Assembly: GCA_009193035.1 (NCBI GenBank) | Contig: SWDT01000034.1 | Location: 186,001-250,000, forward strand | Length of the DNA: 64,000 nucleotides | Source: Halicephalobus mephisto | Taxonomy: Eukaryota > Nematoda > Chromadorea > Rhabditida > Panagrolaimidae | Direction: 5' to 3' | Shown: positions 46,286-58,079 of the stretch, one piece after another | How positions within the stretch are numbered: the first letter of the stretch is position 1 | How the letters are laid out: each line of letters begins with the position of its first letter | Made by a program: the position numbers and the translations under genes | The notes under the pieces: model-generated | The model's database searches: none | Told to the model about the DNA's origin: nothing | The model's input: only the letters and a program-made list of their open reading frames with translations

Positions 46286-47719
46286 TCACAAATAAGTCTC
46301 ATGGATTTGTCCTTCATTTTTAATCATAACTCCGCTTTGAACGGTAGAATCAATAGGGGTCCCCGTATCTCGTAAATCAGAATCATCACTTTTATCCATC
46401 CGGATATCTGATGGCCGTTCAGTAATTTTTAATTTTTTTTTGGCTTGGGCGACGATGAAGGCACTTGGGGGTAATTCATTCGATTGAAATTCGGATAATT
46501 TTTCGGTTACTGTAGTCGATTTAATTATATTTTTTTTAGTTATTGGAGAAGTTTGTTTAGGAATGTTGTCCGAGAGTGATCTAGGCATTTGAGTATGGTA
46601 GCAATCTTGATTCCACGAACAGGTTACTGTAGCGGTGGTAGTGAATGTTGAAAATAAAAATTTTTTCGGAAAAGTTTGGGATTGAATATTTATAAGAGGT
46701 TTCTTTTCTATGATTTTTTCATTGTCGTCAGAATCACTAGAAATTCCCTGAGATTCATCTCGCTGCATCTGAAAAGATTACTGTAATTATATTACTGTAG
46801 AATCGACAAGAATAGGGTTACTGTAATTATACTACTGTAGAATCGACAAAAATAGGGTTACTATAATTATACTACTGTAGAATCAACAATAGCGGGGTTA
46901 CTGTAATTATACTACTGTAGAATCAGTGATGGTGGAATTACTGTAACTTTGTTATACAGTAACGATAAGGTATGGTAGATTGTTGGGGATTTTTAAAGAT
47001 CTACAGTATAGTCGTCAGAGGAGGGTGTATACTGTATGTTTTAAAAGTTGTAGAAAATTTGAAATTTGATATTTAAAAAAACTCAAATTTTCTATCATAT
47101 CCTCTAAAACATACAACATACATTCTTTTCTGATAACTTATACTGTAGATCTTCTTTGAAAACCTCCAATAATCTACCATACCTTATCGTTACTGTATAA
47201 CAAAGCTACAGTAACCCTGAAATTACGGACTATATTGTGATTAAAACTTGCAAATTCTGGTCTGAGGTTATCGTAATCGGATATCTGCATGGGCTGAGGT
47301 TGCTCTTCTTCCTTCAAGGATTCTTTGCCTTCTTCGGGTCGGCTTCTGTAGCTGTTGGAAGCGTTGGAGCTCCGGATGCTCTTGGCAGGAGAAGACGGAG
47401 TAGATCCGAATTTTTCTTTTTTATCTATATTTAACGGAAATGCCAATGGACGATTTTTAAATGACGAAAATAAAGCTTGTTTTAATGGTGGAGTTGGAGT
47501 ACTCCATCCTCCACTACCGTTTCCCATTGAATCTGGACTATCAATAAGTTCTTTTTTTGACCAATATTCTGAATTCATTCCAGACAAAATCAAAGGTCCC
47601 GTAGGGGCACTTATAGCCCTACTTCCCGCAGCCAACAACCCCATCGCCGTGGTGTTCTTGTACCCGCACGGCGGCGTAAAAGTTCTCCCAACTCCCGCTT
47701 CTTTTCCGTTGCTATTCAT
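46286..47719 (-). CDS. Unassigned 328-aa low-complexity Ser/Pro-rich protein
   Basis: Two exons, 47719-47216 and 46768-46286, join at phase 0. The start MNSNGKEAGVGRTFTPPCGY lies 19 nt after a TTTTTTAG acceptor; a longer in-frame start (47749) would lie upstream of that acceptor. The protein is mostly disordered: a Gly/Pro/Ser-rich N-terminal half with short conserved-looking blocks (SAPTGPLILSGMNSEYW, WSTPTPPLKQALFSSF), an acidic linker, then a Ser/Thr/Lys-rich half. Many Ser/Thr-Pro sites suggest a phosphoregulated scaffold or adaptor; no domain is recognised. The only intron (46769-47215) is made almost entirely of repeats. Confidence 0.65.
46778..47216. mobile_element. Foldback element plus 40-bp minisatellite forming an intron
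   Basis: 46778-46937 is four head-to-tail 40-bp units (TTACTGTAATTATACTACTG then TAGAATCGACAAAAATAGGG). 46937-47216 is a foldback with arms of about 75 bp (46937-47010 and 47140-47216). The outer ~44 bp of the arms match at all but about one position, with TTATACAGTAACGATAAGGT as core. The outer terminus GTTACTGTA coincides with the gene's splice donor on the minus strand. Confidence 0.75.
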
Positions 47720-47769
47720 AGATTTGTCGAAATTTGACCTAAAAAACACTTTTTTTACTAATTGGTCGT

Positions 47770-48890
47770 GACATGAGTTTTCAAATTCCGAGAAAAATAC
47801 ATTTTTATTTTTATTTTTTTAGATTTATTCTTAATTGCAAAATGCGGAAGCTAATTGCCATTGGATATTTGTCGTTTTTAAACGGTAAAAATTCGAAATT
47901 AAAATATTAAAATAAAAATATATTTTAATTTCGAAATTAAAATATTAAAATAAAAATTTATTTTAATTTCGAAATTAATTTTAAAAAAATATTATTTTTA
48001 AATAACAATAATAATAATGAATAAAATAAAGTTTTTTAAATTTAAATTAATTTTTTAAATATTTATTATTTTTAAATAACAATAATAATTAGTAAAATAA
48101 AAATTCTAAAATTTAAATTAATTTTAAATTTTTAAATTGATTTTTTAAAAATATTTATTATTTTCAAATAATAATTAGTAAAATAAAAATTCTAAAATTT
48201 AAATTAATTTTAAATTTTTAAATTAATTTTAAATTTTTAAATTAATTTTTTAAATATTTATTATTTTTAAATAACAATAATAATAGATAAAATAAAAATT
48301 CTAAAATTTGAATTAATTTTAATTTCGAAATTAATTTTCTAAAGATATTTATTATTTTTAAATAATAATAAAAATTCTAAAATTTGAATTAATTTTAATT
48401 CCGAAATTAATTTTCTAAAGATATTTATTATTTTTAAACCTTAATGATGAGTAATATATGAATATTAAAAATAAGGATTAATTTTAATTTTTAAATTAAT
48501 TTCCTGAAAATGTTTATTTTTAAAAGTAATAATGAACAAATTAAAAATTTTAATTATAATTTTCGAAAATATTTGTTATTTTTAATTAATAATTTTCAAA
48601 TTAAAAATATTAAAATTTAAAAATAAATTAATTTAATTTTTTTTTAATTTATAAATTAATTTTTGAAAATATTTGTTATTTTTAATTAATAATTTTTAAA
48701 TTAATTTTTTTAAAATATTTGTTTTTAAATTATAATAAAAATAAAATTTAAAAATTTTGGAAAATTTTTTTAAAGTTTAAAATTTAAAAATTACTTGATT
48801 TTTAAAATACTAATAAAAATACAAATTTTAAGGATTTTAGAATGTTCTAATATTGTACAATTTTAAATTAGAATTTTATTTTTAAATATT
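47770..48890. repeat. AT-rich tandem repeats, no gene
   Basis: Tandem ~60-110-bp units with the cores TATTTATTATTTTTAAATAA and AAAATTCTAAAATTTAAATT fill 47900-48430. No coding signal. Confidence 0.55.
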
Positions 48891-48896
48891 TTTGAC

Positions 48897-49178
48897 GAAA
48901 ATTAGACCTACCAAACGACATGCTCGATTACGGTAGATTTTTAAATTTTTTTAAAATTAGACCTACCAAAACACACGTTTGATTACGGTAGATTTTTTAA
49001 TTTTTTCAAATTAGACCTACCAAACGACATGCTCGATTACGGTAGATTTTTAACTTTTTTTAAATTAGACCTACCAAATCACATGCTCGATTACGGTAGA
49101 TTTTTAACTTTTTTTTAAAATTAGACCTACCAAATCACATGCTTGATTACGGTAGATTTTTTAATTTTTTAAATTAGA
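48897..49178. repeat. ~60-bp minisatellite abutting the receptor 3' end
   Basis: Five copies of TTAGACCTACCAAACGACAT GCTCGATTACGGTAGATTTTT with variable A/T spacers. A sixth partial unit (TTAGACTTACC) runs into the end of the receptor's last exon. Confidence 0.8.
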
Positions 49179-49179
49179 C

Positions 49180-52100
49180 TTACCATGTGTGAGTATCTTG
49201 TGGTACGTAAGTGTGGTTTCTGGAGTAATTGAGGCTCTGGTCTCTGTAGGAATGCATGCATTGACATCGGAGGATTCTCCAGAAGGCTTGTCGGAAACGT
49301 CGATTGAATATGGTGTAAATTATGGGGTTGATGGTACTCGATATGTACCCTAGCCAGAGAAACACAGAACCTAACCAACTCGGCAACCCGCAATTTTCGC
49401 CACAGGCAGCGTAGGTTATGTTACTTAAGAAAAATGGAGTCCAACAAATAAAAAAACAAATAAAAACAACAGCAAGAACTCTGGTGGCTTTGTGTTCGTT
49501 CGCGAGTTCCATACTTGCCGTCTGGAGGGAGTTTCGACGACCGACTTTGGTCGTTATTGAAGTCAAAACCGACGTTGTTCTTGTTTTTAATTTCCCTATC
49601 TGGAGCATCAAAGCCGAAGATTGTTTTTCGAGTTTGATGTTGTTCCTGATTCCGTTGGATTCTGGAGACTTCCCGACCAATTGAATGTCTTCAGTGTCGG
49701 TCGAAGAGGAATTATGACTTTGATGAAGAAGATACCTCATATCCCCGTTCTGACTCTGCTTCGGAGTCTGTCCAACACTTGGGGTTACGGTATTGAAGGA
49801 AGTGTAACTCACTACACTGGTTTTGTGAGGCCCGTTTGTGTTGTTCTGAGTGTTCCCCATACTGTAGGAACTGAAAATTAAAAAAATATTTTCGAAAATT
49901 AAAAAATTAAAAAAATATTTTCGAAAATTTAAAAATAAAAATAAATATTTTTATAAAATTTAAAAAACCTTTAAAAAATATTTTCAAAAAATAGTAAAAA
50001 TGGGAATTCTGGAAATAAAAATTTTAAAAAATGATTTTAAAAAATTTACTTAATTTTTGAAACTTTTATGAAGTTTTTAAAAATTCTAAATTTTTTTAAA
50101 AGATTCTGAAATTCTTCAAAATTTTCGAAATTCCAAAAAACTGAATTTTTCATGAAGTTTTTAAAAATTTAAAATTTTTTTTAAAATCCTAAAAATCGGA
50201 TTTTCTGTGAAATTTTCGAAAATTCTAAAGTCAGTAAGTTTTGCATAATTTTATAGAATTTTGAATTTGTCCGTAAGATCCCGAAAAAACGTACCTGACG
50301 TATCCGAGCTTCCTGTGAGGCAGGGTCCTCCTCAGGCCATTGTGGAATCTGTCGTTTGTTTTTTGAGTAAGCAATGAAGCCTGTTTGTTGAGCAGATGAG
50401 TGGTCTTCACATAGGTTACGGTCATTATGACGAACGGAATCAGAAACGACAAAACGGATCCGTAGGTCATGTAGAGTCTGTTCGTGATGGCACATTGGTT
50501 TTGATAAAGAATATTTTCCGGATCGTATATGGCTAATCCAGCAAGCGGACTAGATATAGCTGTAGTGATTATCCAGACGACACAAATCTTCAAAATTACG
50601 ATATTTCTAGATTTGTTTCTGTTTTTTAAAGGTTGCGAAATTCCCAAATATCTGTCTAAAGAAATCATAGACATGTGGACGATGCTGGCACTGCAGAGGA
50701 AAACGTCGGAATACACGTACAAAAAACACATGGAAAAATTCCAAGTCCATACACCTGAAAAAAGTATTTTTTTAAATCATAAGTTTTATAAAAAATCATA
50801 AAAATCGAATTTTTACACAACAATTAAACAAATCTATCTGCCCTAATATTGCGAGCAAAGTGCGAATTTTGCTTTGATTTCGAAATTTCGGTCAGCTTGC
50901 TCCGATGTTGCGAGCAAAGTGCGAATTTTGCTTTGATTTCGAAATTTCGGTCAGCTTGCCCTAATATTGCGAGCAAAGTGCGAATTTTGCTTTGATTTCG
51001 AAATTTCGGTCAGCTTGCCCTAATATTGCAAGCAAAGTGCGAATTTTGCTTTGATTTCGAAATCACTATCGTGCAAAATCAAAATTGTCACGTAGACCAC
51101 TTTAGTTTCTAAAAATCTGTGTCAGGACTATTTATTTTTAATTTTTTAATTTTTCTAACTTATGGTTATAGTTATATTTTCGAAATTGTATAAAATTTAA
51201 AGTTTTAAATTTTCGGGTCCCAGCTGGAAAATTCCGAAAATTCGTGTGAAGACTATTTCCTAGAAAATTTTAATTTTTTGATTTTTCTAACTTATGGTTA
51301 TAGTTATATTTCCGAAATTATATAAAATTTAAAGTTTTAAATTTTCGGGTCCCAGCTGGAAAATTCCGAAAATTCGTGGAAGGACTATTTCGTAGGAAAT
51401 TTTAATTTTTTGATTTTTCTAATTTATGGTTATAGTTAGATTTTCGAAATTATATAAAATTTTAAATTTTCGGGTCCCAACTGGAAAATTCCGAAAATTC
51501 GTATAAGGACTATTTCGTAAAAAATTTTAATTTTTGTAACAGCTTAGTTGATTACGAAATAATGACCCCGAAAAACTCCATAATTTAAAATTATTTTTTT
51601 AAATTTTCAAAAATTCTCTTCGAGACAATTTCGTAAAAAATTCATTTCCGTTTTTCACAATAGTGTGATTTTTTAAATAATTTTTCATTGTTTTCTATGA
51701 TGTCATGGAATTTAACTAAATTTCCATTGTGTTGTGAACGAAAAAATTTTTTTTAAATTTTTTAAATTTTGAGAATTTTGACAATGGTTGTTTGGATTTA
51801 CTTTTGTCGAAAAAATCGGTTCACTTGTGCAATTTGATACTTGGCATCGAAAAATTGCTCTTTCTCACGATAAAGTTAAAAATGAAAATCATCTTTTTAC
51901 AAAAATAAAAAATTAAAATTCTATAAAAATAAAAAATGATATAAAAATAAAATTCTATAAAAATAAAAAATAAAATTTTATAAAAAATAAAAAATTAAAA
52001 TTTTATAAAAATTAAAATTCTATAAAAATAAAAAATGATATAAAAATAAAATTCTATAAAAATAAAAAATAAAATTTTATAAAAAATAAAAATTCTATAA

Positions 52101-52992
52101 AAAATGTAAAAATAAAATTTTATAAAAAATAAAAAATTTAAATTTTATAAAAATGTTTAAAAAGCGGGATTTTAGAAAGTTTTGAAAATTTAATTTTCGA
52201 ATTTTTCATAATCCCATGGAAATTTTCAACACTGTCTAGACTTTTGACAATTTTCACAGGATTCTGGAAACTTCCATGGATGATCTACAGTATTCTAGAA
52301 GCTTTTATAGAATTTTAAAAGATTTTAAAAATTTCTAAAAAGTTATAAAAAATTAAAAAATTTATAAAATTCTTTAAAAATTTTAAAAATTATAAAATTC
52401 TTAAAAAATTTTAAAAGTTAAAAAATTCAAAGATTTATAAATTTATAAAATTCTTAAAAAAAATTAAAAAATTCTAAAATTTTTTACAAACTTCTAGAAA
52501 ATTTCAGAATCTTCTATAGAATCCTAAAAACTTCCAGAATCTTCCATAAAATCCTTAATTTTTTAATAAGATTTCAAAACTTTTCACAGAATCCTAAAAA
52601 CTTCCAAAAGTTATAAAATTTTCAAAAAATTCCAGAAAATTCCGGAAACTTGTAAATAATTCTCAATGACGAAAATATCCACATCATCGAAAAAATCAAT
52701 TTTAAAAAAACTCACCGTGTCGGACTTCAGCGAGAATAGCCAGAGGCATTACGATTGAACAAACAAGTAAATCCGCAAGAGCCAAAGAAAACAAAAAAAA
52801 ATTAGTAATATTCTGGAGTCTCCGATCCGTGGCGATCGCGACACAGACCATCGCATTTCCGATGAATCCAGTTGCACAGATCAAAGGCAAAAAAAGTAAA
52901 GCAAATAAATTTGGTTCAAATATAACATTATTGTATTCAAAAATTTCAGAATTTGAATAATCAATTAATACAGTATTTTCTGTATTCGTCAT
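49180..52992 (-). CDS. Biogenic amine GPCR, 5-HT2/SER-1-like
   Basis: Exons 52992-52716, 50754-50295 and 49870-49180 give 475 aa. All seven membrane segments are visible: TM1 with GN, TM2 LALAD, TM3 with Cys3.25 and the amine-binding Asp3.32 exactly seven residues later (CFLYVYSD), then SLDRYLG; TM4 VVWIITTAISSPLAG, a Cys in extracellular loop 2, TM5 FLIPFVIM, TM6 FFICWTPFFLSN, TM7 WLGYISSTINPIIY, and a CQC palmitoylation-type site. The third cytoplasmic loop is long (~150 aa) and Ser/Thr-rich. The CGENC pair in loop 3 and the TM4-TM5 pattern resemble 5-HT2 receptors most, but dopamine or tyramine receptors are not excluded. An in-frame upstream start (53070) adds 26 aa. A GTAAGT at the stop codon could splice to an unseen 3' exon. 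Confidence 0.85.
50815..51540. repeat. Two tandem repeat arrays in the receptor intron 1
   Basis: 50838-51065 holds four ~59-bp units with GCGAGCAAAGTGCGAATTTT and CTTTGATTTCGAAATTTCGG, nearly identical. 51110-51510 holds three to four ~120-bp units with TTATGGTTATAGTTATATTT and TTTTCGGGTCCCAGCTGGAA. A third AT-rich array (CTATAAAAATAAAAAATGAT) covers 51900-52140. Confidence 0.8.
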
Positions 52993-53199
52993 TTTCGGTC
53001 TTTGACGACCGGCGTGGCCGGCCGTCCTTCTGGAGATTCCCTTCCTTGTTCGATTCTTGGATATTTTCAAAAAACTGTGAAATCCATAATTTTCAATATT
53101 TTTCAGTGGAAGAATTATGTCATGGAAGGACTCCAGAGTGGTAATTTCCCGGTATGCGAGGAATCACGCGGACGTGAGAAAATCTGAAAACGAATATCG

Positions 53200-54400
53200 T
53201 ACTATAAAGAAATTAAAAATGGGCGTTGTGGGGAAATTGTCTCGACACGTATCTTTAAAATTATAGAAAATGTAAAAAGTTGAAATTCTTCAAAGGTTCG
53301 GAAAGTTCAGAGGGAGTTTTGGGGATTCTGGAGGTTTCTGAAAAGTTAGAAATTTTCACAATTCATGTTTCAAATGGTTTTAGAATTGTTTAATAGATTC
53401 TGGAGGTTTCTGAAATTTCTAAAATCTTTACAATCCATGTTTCAAATGGTTTTAGAATTGTTTAATAGATTCTGGAGATTTCTAAAATTCCTAAAATCTT
53501 CACAATCCATGTTTCAAATAGTTTTAGTATCATTTAATGGATTCTAGAAGTTTCTGAAAAGTTAGAAATTTTTAGAACCTTCAAAATCTATTATTTAGAT
53601 GATTTTAGAAGCTTCTAGTGGATTCTGGAAGTTTCTAAAATCTTCATAATCCATGTTTCAAATGGTTTTAGAATTGTTTAATGGATTCTGGAGATTTCTG
53701 AAAAGTTAGAAATTTTTAAAATTTTTAAAATCTATTATTTAGATGATTTTAGAAGCTTCTAGTGGATTCTGAAATTTCTAAAATCTTCATAATCCATGTT
53801 TCAAATGGTTTTAGAATTGTTTAATGAATTCTGGAAGTTTCTGAAAAATTTTAAAATTCTAGAATCTTCAAAATCTATTTTTTGAATGATTTTAGAAGCT
53901 TCTAGTGGATTCTGAAAGCTTCAATAAAATCCTAAAAAATCCCTACAGAATCCTAAAACTTCTTAGAAACCTTCTAACTTTCCAGAATCCTTACATTGGA
54001 TTCCAGAAGTCCTTACAGAATCCTAAAAACTTCAAAATTTTCTATAACTTTCCAGAATCCTTACATTAGGTTCCAGAAGTCCCTACAGAATCCTAAAACT
54101 TCTTCAAAATTTTCTAACTCTCCAGAATCTTCAAAAAATTCTAAAAAGTCCCTACAGAATCCTAAAACTTCTTAGAAACCTTCTAACTCTCCAGAATCCT
54201 TACATTAGGTTCCAGAAGTCCCTACAGAATCCTAAAAACTTCTTCAAAATTTTCTAACTCTCCAGAATCCTTACATTGGATTCCAGAAGTCCTTACAGAA
54301 TCCTAAAACTTCTTCAAAATTTTCTAACTCTCCAGAATCTTCAAAAAATTCTAAAAAGTCCCTACAGAATCCTAAAACTTCAAAATTCCTCGAAAATTTT
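53200..54400. repeat. Degenerate GATTCTGGAG / CAGAATCC array
   Basis: 53340-53900 is tandem ~80-100-bp units with CATGTTTCAAATGGTTTTAG and GATTCTGGAGGTTTCTGAAA. 53930-54370 is a related array in the opposite sense (CCTACAGAATCCTAAAACTT, TCTCCAGAATCCTTACATT). Short open frames here are repeat products. Confidence 0.7.
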
Positions 54401-55220
54401 GAACGAAATTCAAAATTGTGACAAAATAAAAATAAAATAAAATTTATAAAAAATGAAAAAAGCAAAGCTGAAAAATGAACCCATGTAGCAATCTCAGCTT
54501 TCATTTTCGAAACAACAGTCAAACTCGTCATCGAACAAAGAATGCCAGAGGCTGATTAGGTGACGAGTGTCATCGGAACAATTGTGTCAATCCAAAAAAT
54601 TTTTTAAAAAATTTGAAAAATTATGTTCGAAAATTCAAAAAAAAAATTTTGAAACATGTTCAAAAAATTCAAAAAATTAAAAAAAATTTGAAAAAATATT
54701 TTTAAAAAATTTGAAAAATTATGTTCGAAAATTAAAAAAAAAATTTTGAAACATGTTCAAAAAATTCAAAAAATTTTAAAAAATATTTTTAAAAAATTAG
54801 AAAAATTATGTTCAAAAAAGTTAAAAAAAATTAGAAAAATTAAAAGAAAAAAATTGAAACATTATGTTCAAAATTTTTACAGAAAAAAAATAATTTTTTT
54901 TTTTTTGAAAAAATTGTTGAAAAACGAACAGAAGCCCCGCCCGCTGGGATTCCTTCAGCAATTGGAAACTTGGTTTTCGTTTTTTTCAAAGAAAATTTAA
55001 AAATAAAAAAGTCAAAAAATACGAAAAATACAGTTATTAAAAATGAAATTTTTTTTACAAAATCGTCTCAACACAAATTTCCAGAGTCTTCTGAAATTTA
55101 AAAATAATCGTTTTAAAAGTTCTCATTAAGTTTTAAAAATCCCAGTTTTTACAAAGTACTACTTTCATAAATAAAGTTTAAAATTAGTACTTTTACAGAC
55201 TATACAGCGGTTGTTCTCTC
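54400..55220. other. AT-rich spacer, no gene
   Basis: Contains AAAAAATTCAAAAAATT-type low complexity (54600-54890). A GC-richer scrap at 54925-54985 (GAACAGAAGCCCCGCCCGC) is not assignable. Confidence 0.4.
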
Positions 55221-55985
55221 TATTTCGTAAAGTTTATATAATTTTTTGAATAGGTTCTTAGTGGTTAAATTAACTAGATATATCGGTTAAGTAGAAAAAA
55301 GTCATTTAAAAACGATTTCGAAATCAACCAGTCAAAGGGGAGGGGGTAGCTATAGGCGAGGGGTCACTATCAGTAAAGGGTAACTGTCAATGAGGAGTAA
55401 TTATCGGTGGAAAGTAACTGTCAATGAGGAGCAACTACTGGCGAGGGATAACTGCCGCTGGGGAACAACTATCGGCGGGGGGTAACTGTCAATGAGGAAC
55501 ACATATCGATGGAGAGTAACTATCGGTAAAGGGTAACTGTCAATGAGGAGTAACTATTGATGAAGGACAATTGTCAGTGAGAAGTAACTGTTAGTGGAGA
55601 ACAAATATCGGTGAAGAGTAACTATCGGTAAGAGACAACCATTAGTAGAGAACAACTGTCACTAGGGAGTAACTATCAATGAGAGGTAACTGTCGATGAA
55701 AATAACTATTAGTACAGAACAACTGCCGTGGAGGAACAAATATCGATGAAAGGTAACTGTCGATGGAAGATAACTATCAATGAGGAGTAACTATTAGTAG
55801 AGAGCAACTACCACAGGGGAACAATTATGCCTGAGGGGTAACTGCCGGTAGGAGAGCAACTATTTCTGAGATGTAACTGCCGGTGGAAGTAACTATTAAT
55901 AAAGAACAACTACCACCGGGGAGCAACTATCTGTGAGGCCTAACTGTCGCTGAAAAGTAATTATCGCTGGGGAACAACTCTCGTA
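55221..55985. repeat. GTAACT minisatellite, copy 1, with unique left flank
   Basis: A ~115-bp left flank (TATTTCGTAAAGTTTATATA ... GATTTCGAAATCAACCAG) is followed by about thirty irregular 21-23-bp units of the form GGTAACTGTCAATGAGGA and GTAACTATCGGTGGAGA. The same flank and array type recur at 60499. Confidence 0.8.
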
Positions 55986-56700
55986 CAATCCTTTCACGAA
56001 CTTGTCCTAATACGAATTTCCAGAATCTTCTGAAACTGAAATATTCGTTCTAAAATTTCTCACTAAATTTTAAAAATTCTAGAAGCTTTTACAAAGTACT
56101 ACTTTCATAAATAAAAAGTTCAAAATTAGCACTTTTTACGAAATAGTCTCGACGGGAATTTCCGGAGTTTTTTATATTTTTAAATAATTGTTCGAAAAAT
56201 ATCTTTAAAGAGTTTTAAAAAATCCCAAAAATATTAATAAAATTATAAAATTATTTTCACTCCAAAATGGTCCCGACACGAAATTTAAAAATTTCGAAAT
56301 ATTCGTTTCGAAAATTTCTACTAAAATTTAAAAAATTAGAAAAACTTTAATATAATTATAAAAAGATAAATATAAAAAACAAAAATTATCTTGAATTGAT
56401 TCCAACACGAATTTTAAAATTTAAAAAAATAAAATAAATTTTAAATTTTTAAAAATAAAATAAATCTAAAATTTAAAAAAATAAAATAAATTTTTAATTT
56501 TTAAAAATGATAAAATTGGAAAATTTAAAAAAATGATAAAATAAGTTTAAAATTTTCCAAAATGGTAAAATAAATATAAATTTAAAAATGATAAAATAAA
56601 TTTAAAATTTTCTAAAAAGAATAAAATAAATTTTAAAATTTCTGAAAATAAAACAAATTTTTAATTTTCCAAAAATAATAAAATTAAAAAAAAAATATCT
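55986..56700. other. AT-rich spacer, no gene
   Basis: AT-rich sequence with AAAATAAATTTAAAATTT-like units at 56400-56700. No coding signal until the small gene that follows. Confidence 0.4.
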
Positions 56701-56716
56701 TTAGTGAGCTTGAACA

Positions 56717-56983
56717 ATGCCTGAGGTCCTCCGGGATGCTGGTGGAGGACTTCATAGACACGTTCGTTATGGTGGAAGCATCGCCTGGGGGATTTTCGTG
56801 CAGGTTCAGACCATGAGGTCAGTTGAGTGTTCTTAAGTCTTTGATTACGTTTTATTTCATCTGCAAAGGTTTGAAAATTTTCCAGAAATAGACTTCCATA
56901 TATGGAAATGGATCTTTTTTAGGATTCTTGCGCCCTCGCGTTTTCGACCGAGCCAAACCCCCGTGGGAATTCGGATTTATTAA
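56717..56983 (+). CDS. Two-exon small protein, 53 aa, unknown
   Basis: A TATCTTTAG acceptor lies 11 nt upstream of ATG (56717). Exon 1 (56717-56817, MPEVLRDAGGGLHRHVRYGG...) ends at AG|GTCAGT, and TTTTTTAG leads to exon 2 (56923-56983, ILAPSRFRPSQTPVGIRIY, stop). AATAAA follows 15 bp after the stop (near 56999). Exons are markedly GC-rich in a region that is otherwise AT-rich repeat. The peptide is basic and Gly/Arg-rich with one short hydrophobic stretch (SIAWGIFVQV). No family is recognised. The coherent start, splice, stop and polyA signals argue for a real gene; a fortuitous exon or a fragment of a longer gene remains possible, and the opposite strand of exon 1 is also open. Confidence 0.5.
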
Positions 56984-57240
56984 AAATTCAGAGTATTTAA
57001 TAAAGAATCAAAATCACGAAAATCATTGAAAAATTAAATTATTTTTGAAATTTTTTAGTTTATTGATGTATAAAAAACAATTTTTCATAAACAAGTAAAA
57101 TTTAATTAAAAAGTTTTTAAAAAATAATGTTTTTAATCTCGTCAACCACGTATTCAGAATCAGGTTCATTCTGAAAAATAACTTGTGAAAAAGAAATTCC
57201 AAGAAATATAAAAGTGCAAATTTAAACATTTTCGAAAACA

Positions 57241-57960
57241 AAAAAATTAATTTTTCAAGTAAACTTATATTTAAAATTTTTTTAATAAATTAAATATGAA
57301 TTTCTAAGTAATTATTGGTATATAATTATTTTTAAAAAATAAGTTTAATTTTCATATATGAAAATTTTCGAAAACAAAAAAATTGATTTTTCAAGTAAAC
57401 TTATATTTAAAATTTTTTTAATAAATTAAATACAAATTTCTAAGTAATTATTAGTATATAATTATTTTAAAAAAATAAGTTTAATTTTCATATATGAAAA
57501 TTTTCAAAAACAAAAAAATTGATTTTTAGGTAAACTTATATTTAAAATTTTTTTAATAAATTAAATATGAATTTCTAAGTAATTATTAATATATAATTAT
57601 TTTAAAAAAATAAAAAAAAATTAGTTTAATTTTCATATATGAAAATTTTCAAAAACAAAAACATTTATTTTTCAAGTAAACTTATATTTAAAATTTTCAA
57701 ATAAATAAAATACAAATTTCTAAGTAATTATTGATATATAATTATTTTTAAAAAATAAGTTTAATTTTTATATGAAAATTTTCAAAAACAAAAAAATTAA
57801 TTTTTCAAGTAAACTTATATTTAAAATTTTTAAATAAATTAAATACAAATTTCTAAGTAATTATTAATATATAATTATTTAAAAAAAATAAGTTCAATTT
57901 TTATATGAAAATTTTCCAAAACAAAAAAATTGATTTTTTAAAATATATTTGTATTCAAAA
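57241..57960. repeat. Six tandem ~135-bp AT-rich units
   Basis: Each unit contains TCAAGTAAACTTATATTTAA, AAATTTCTAAGTAATTATT and TTTTCATATATGAAAATTTT. High similarity between adjacent units implies recent expansion. Confidence 0.8.
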
Positions 57961-58079
57961 ATTTCTTAATTTTTCTTCATTTTAAAAAAAATGAAAAAAT
58001 TTAATTTTTGAAAAAACATCTAATTTATAAAAAAGTTGTATTGAAAAAAATTTTGATTATCTATTTCATGAAGTTCGTG

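Noticed and set aside
46778..46937. CRISPR-like array of 40-bp units
   Set aside because: Units are contiguous without unique spacers, in a eukaryotic intron; this is a minisatellite.
47237..47771. Plus-strand frames of 65 and 138 aa opposite the Ser/Pro-rich gene
   Set aside because: The minus strand has the supported start, acceptor and splice; the plus frames are complementary low-complexity sequence.
53365..54531. ORFs in the CAGAATCC array (60 and 86 aa)
   Set aside because: They are translations of tandem repeat units, visible as repeated peptide blocks.
55337..55985. GTAACT array as telomere-like or centromeric satellite
   Set aside because: Units are irregular in length and sequence, do not match nematode telomere repeat TTAGGC, and the array is short.
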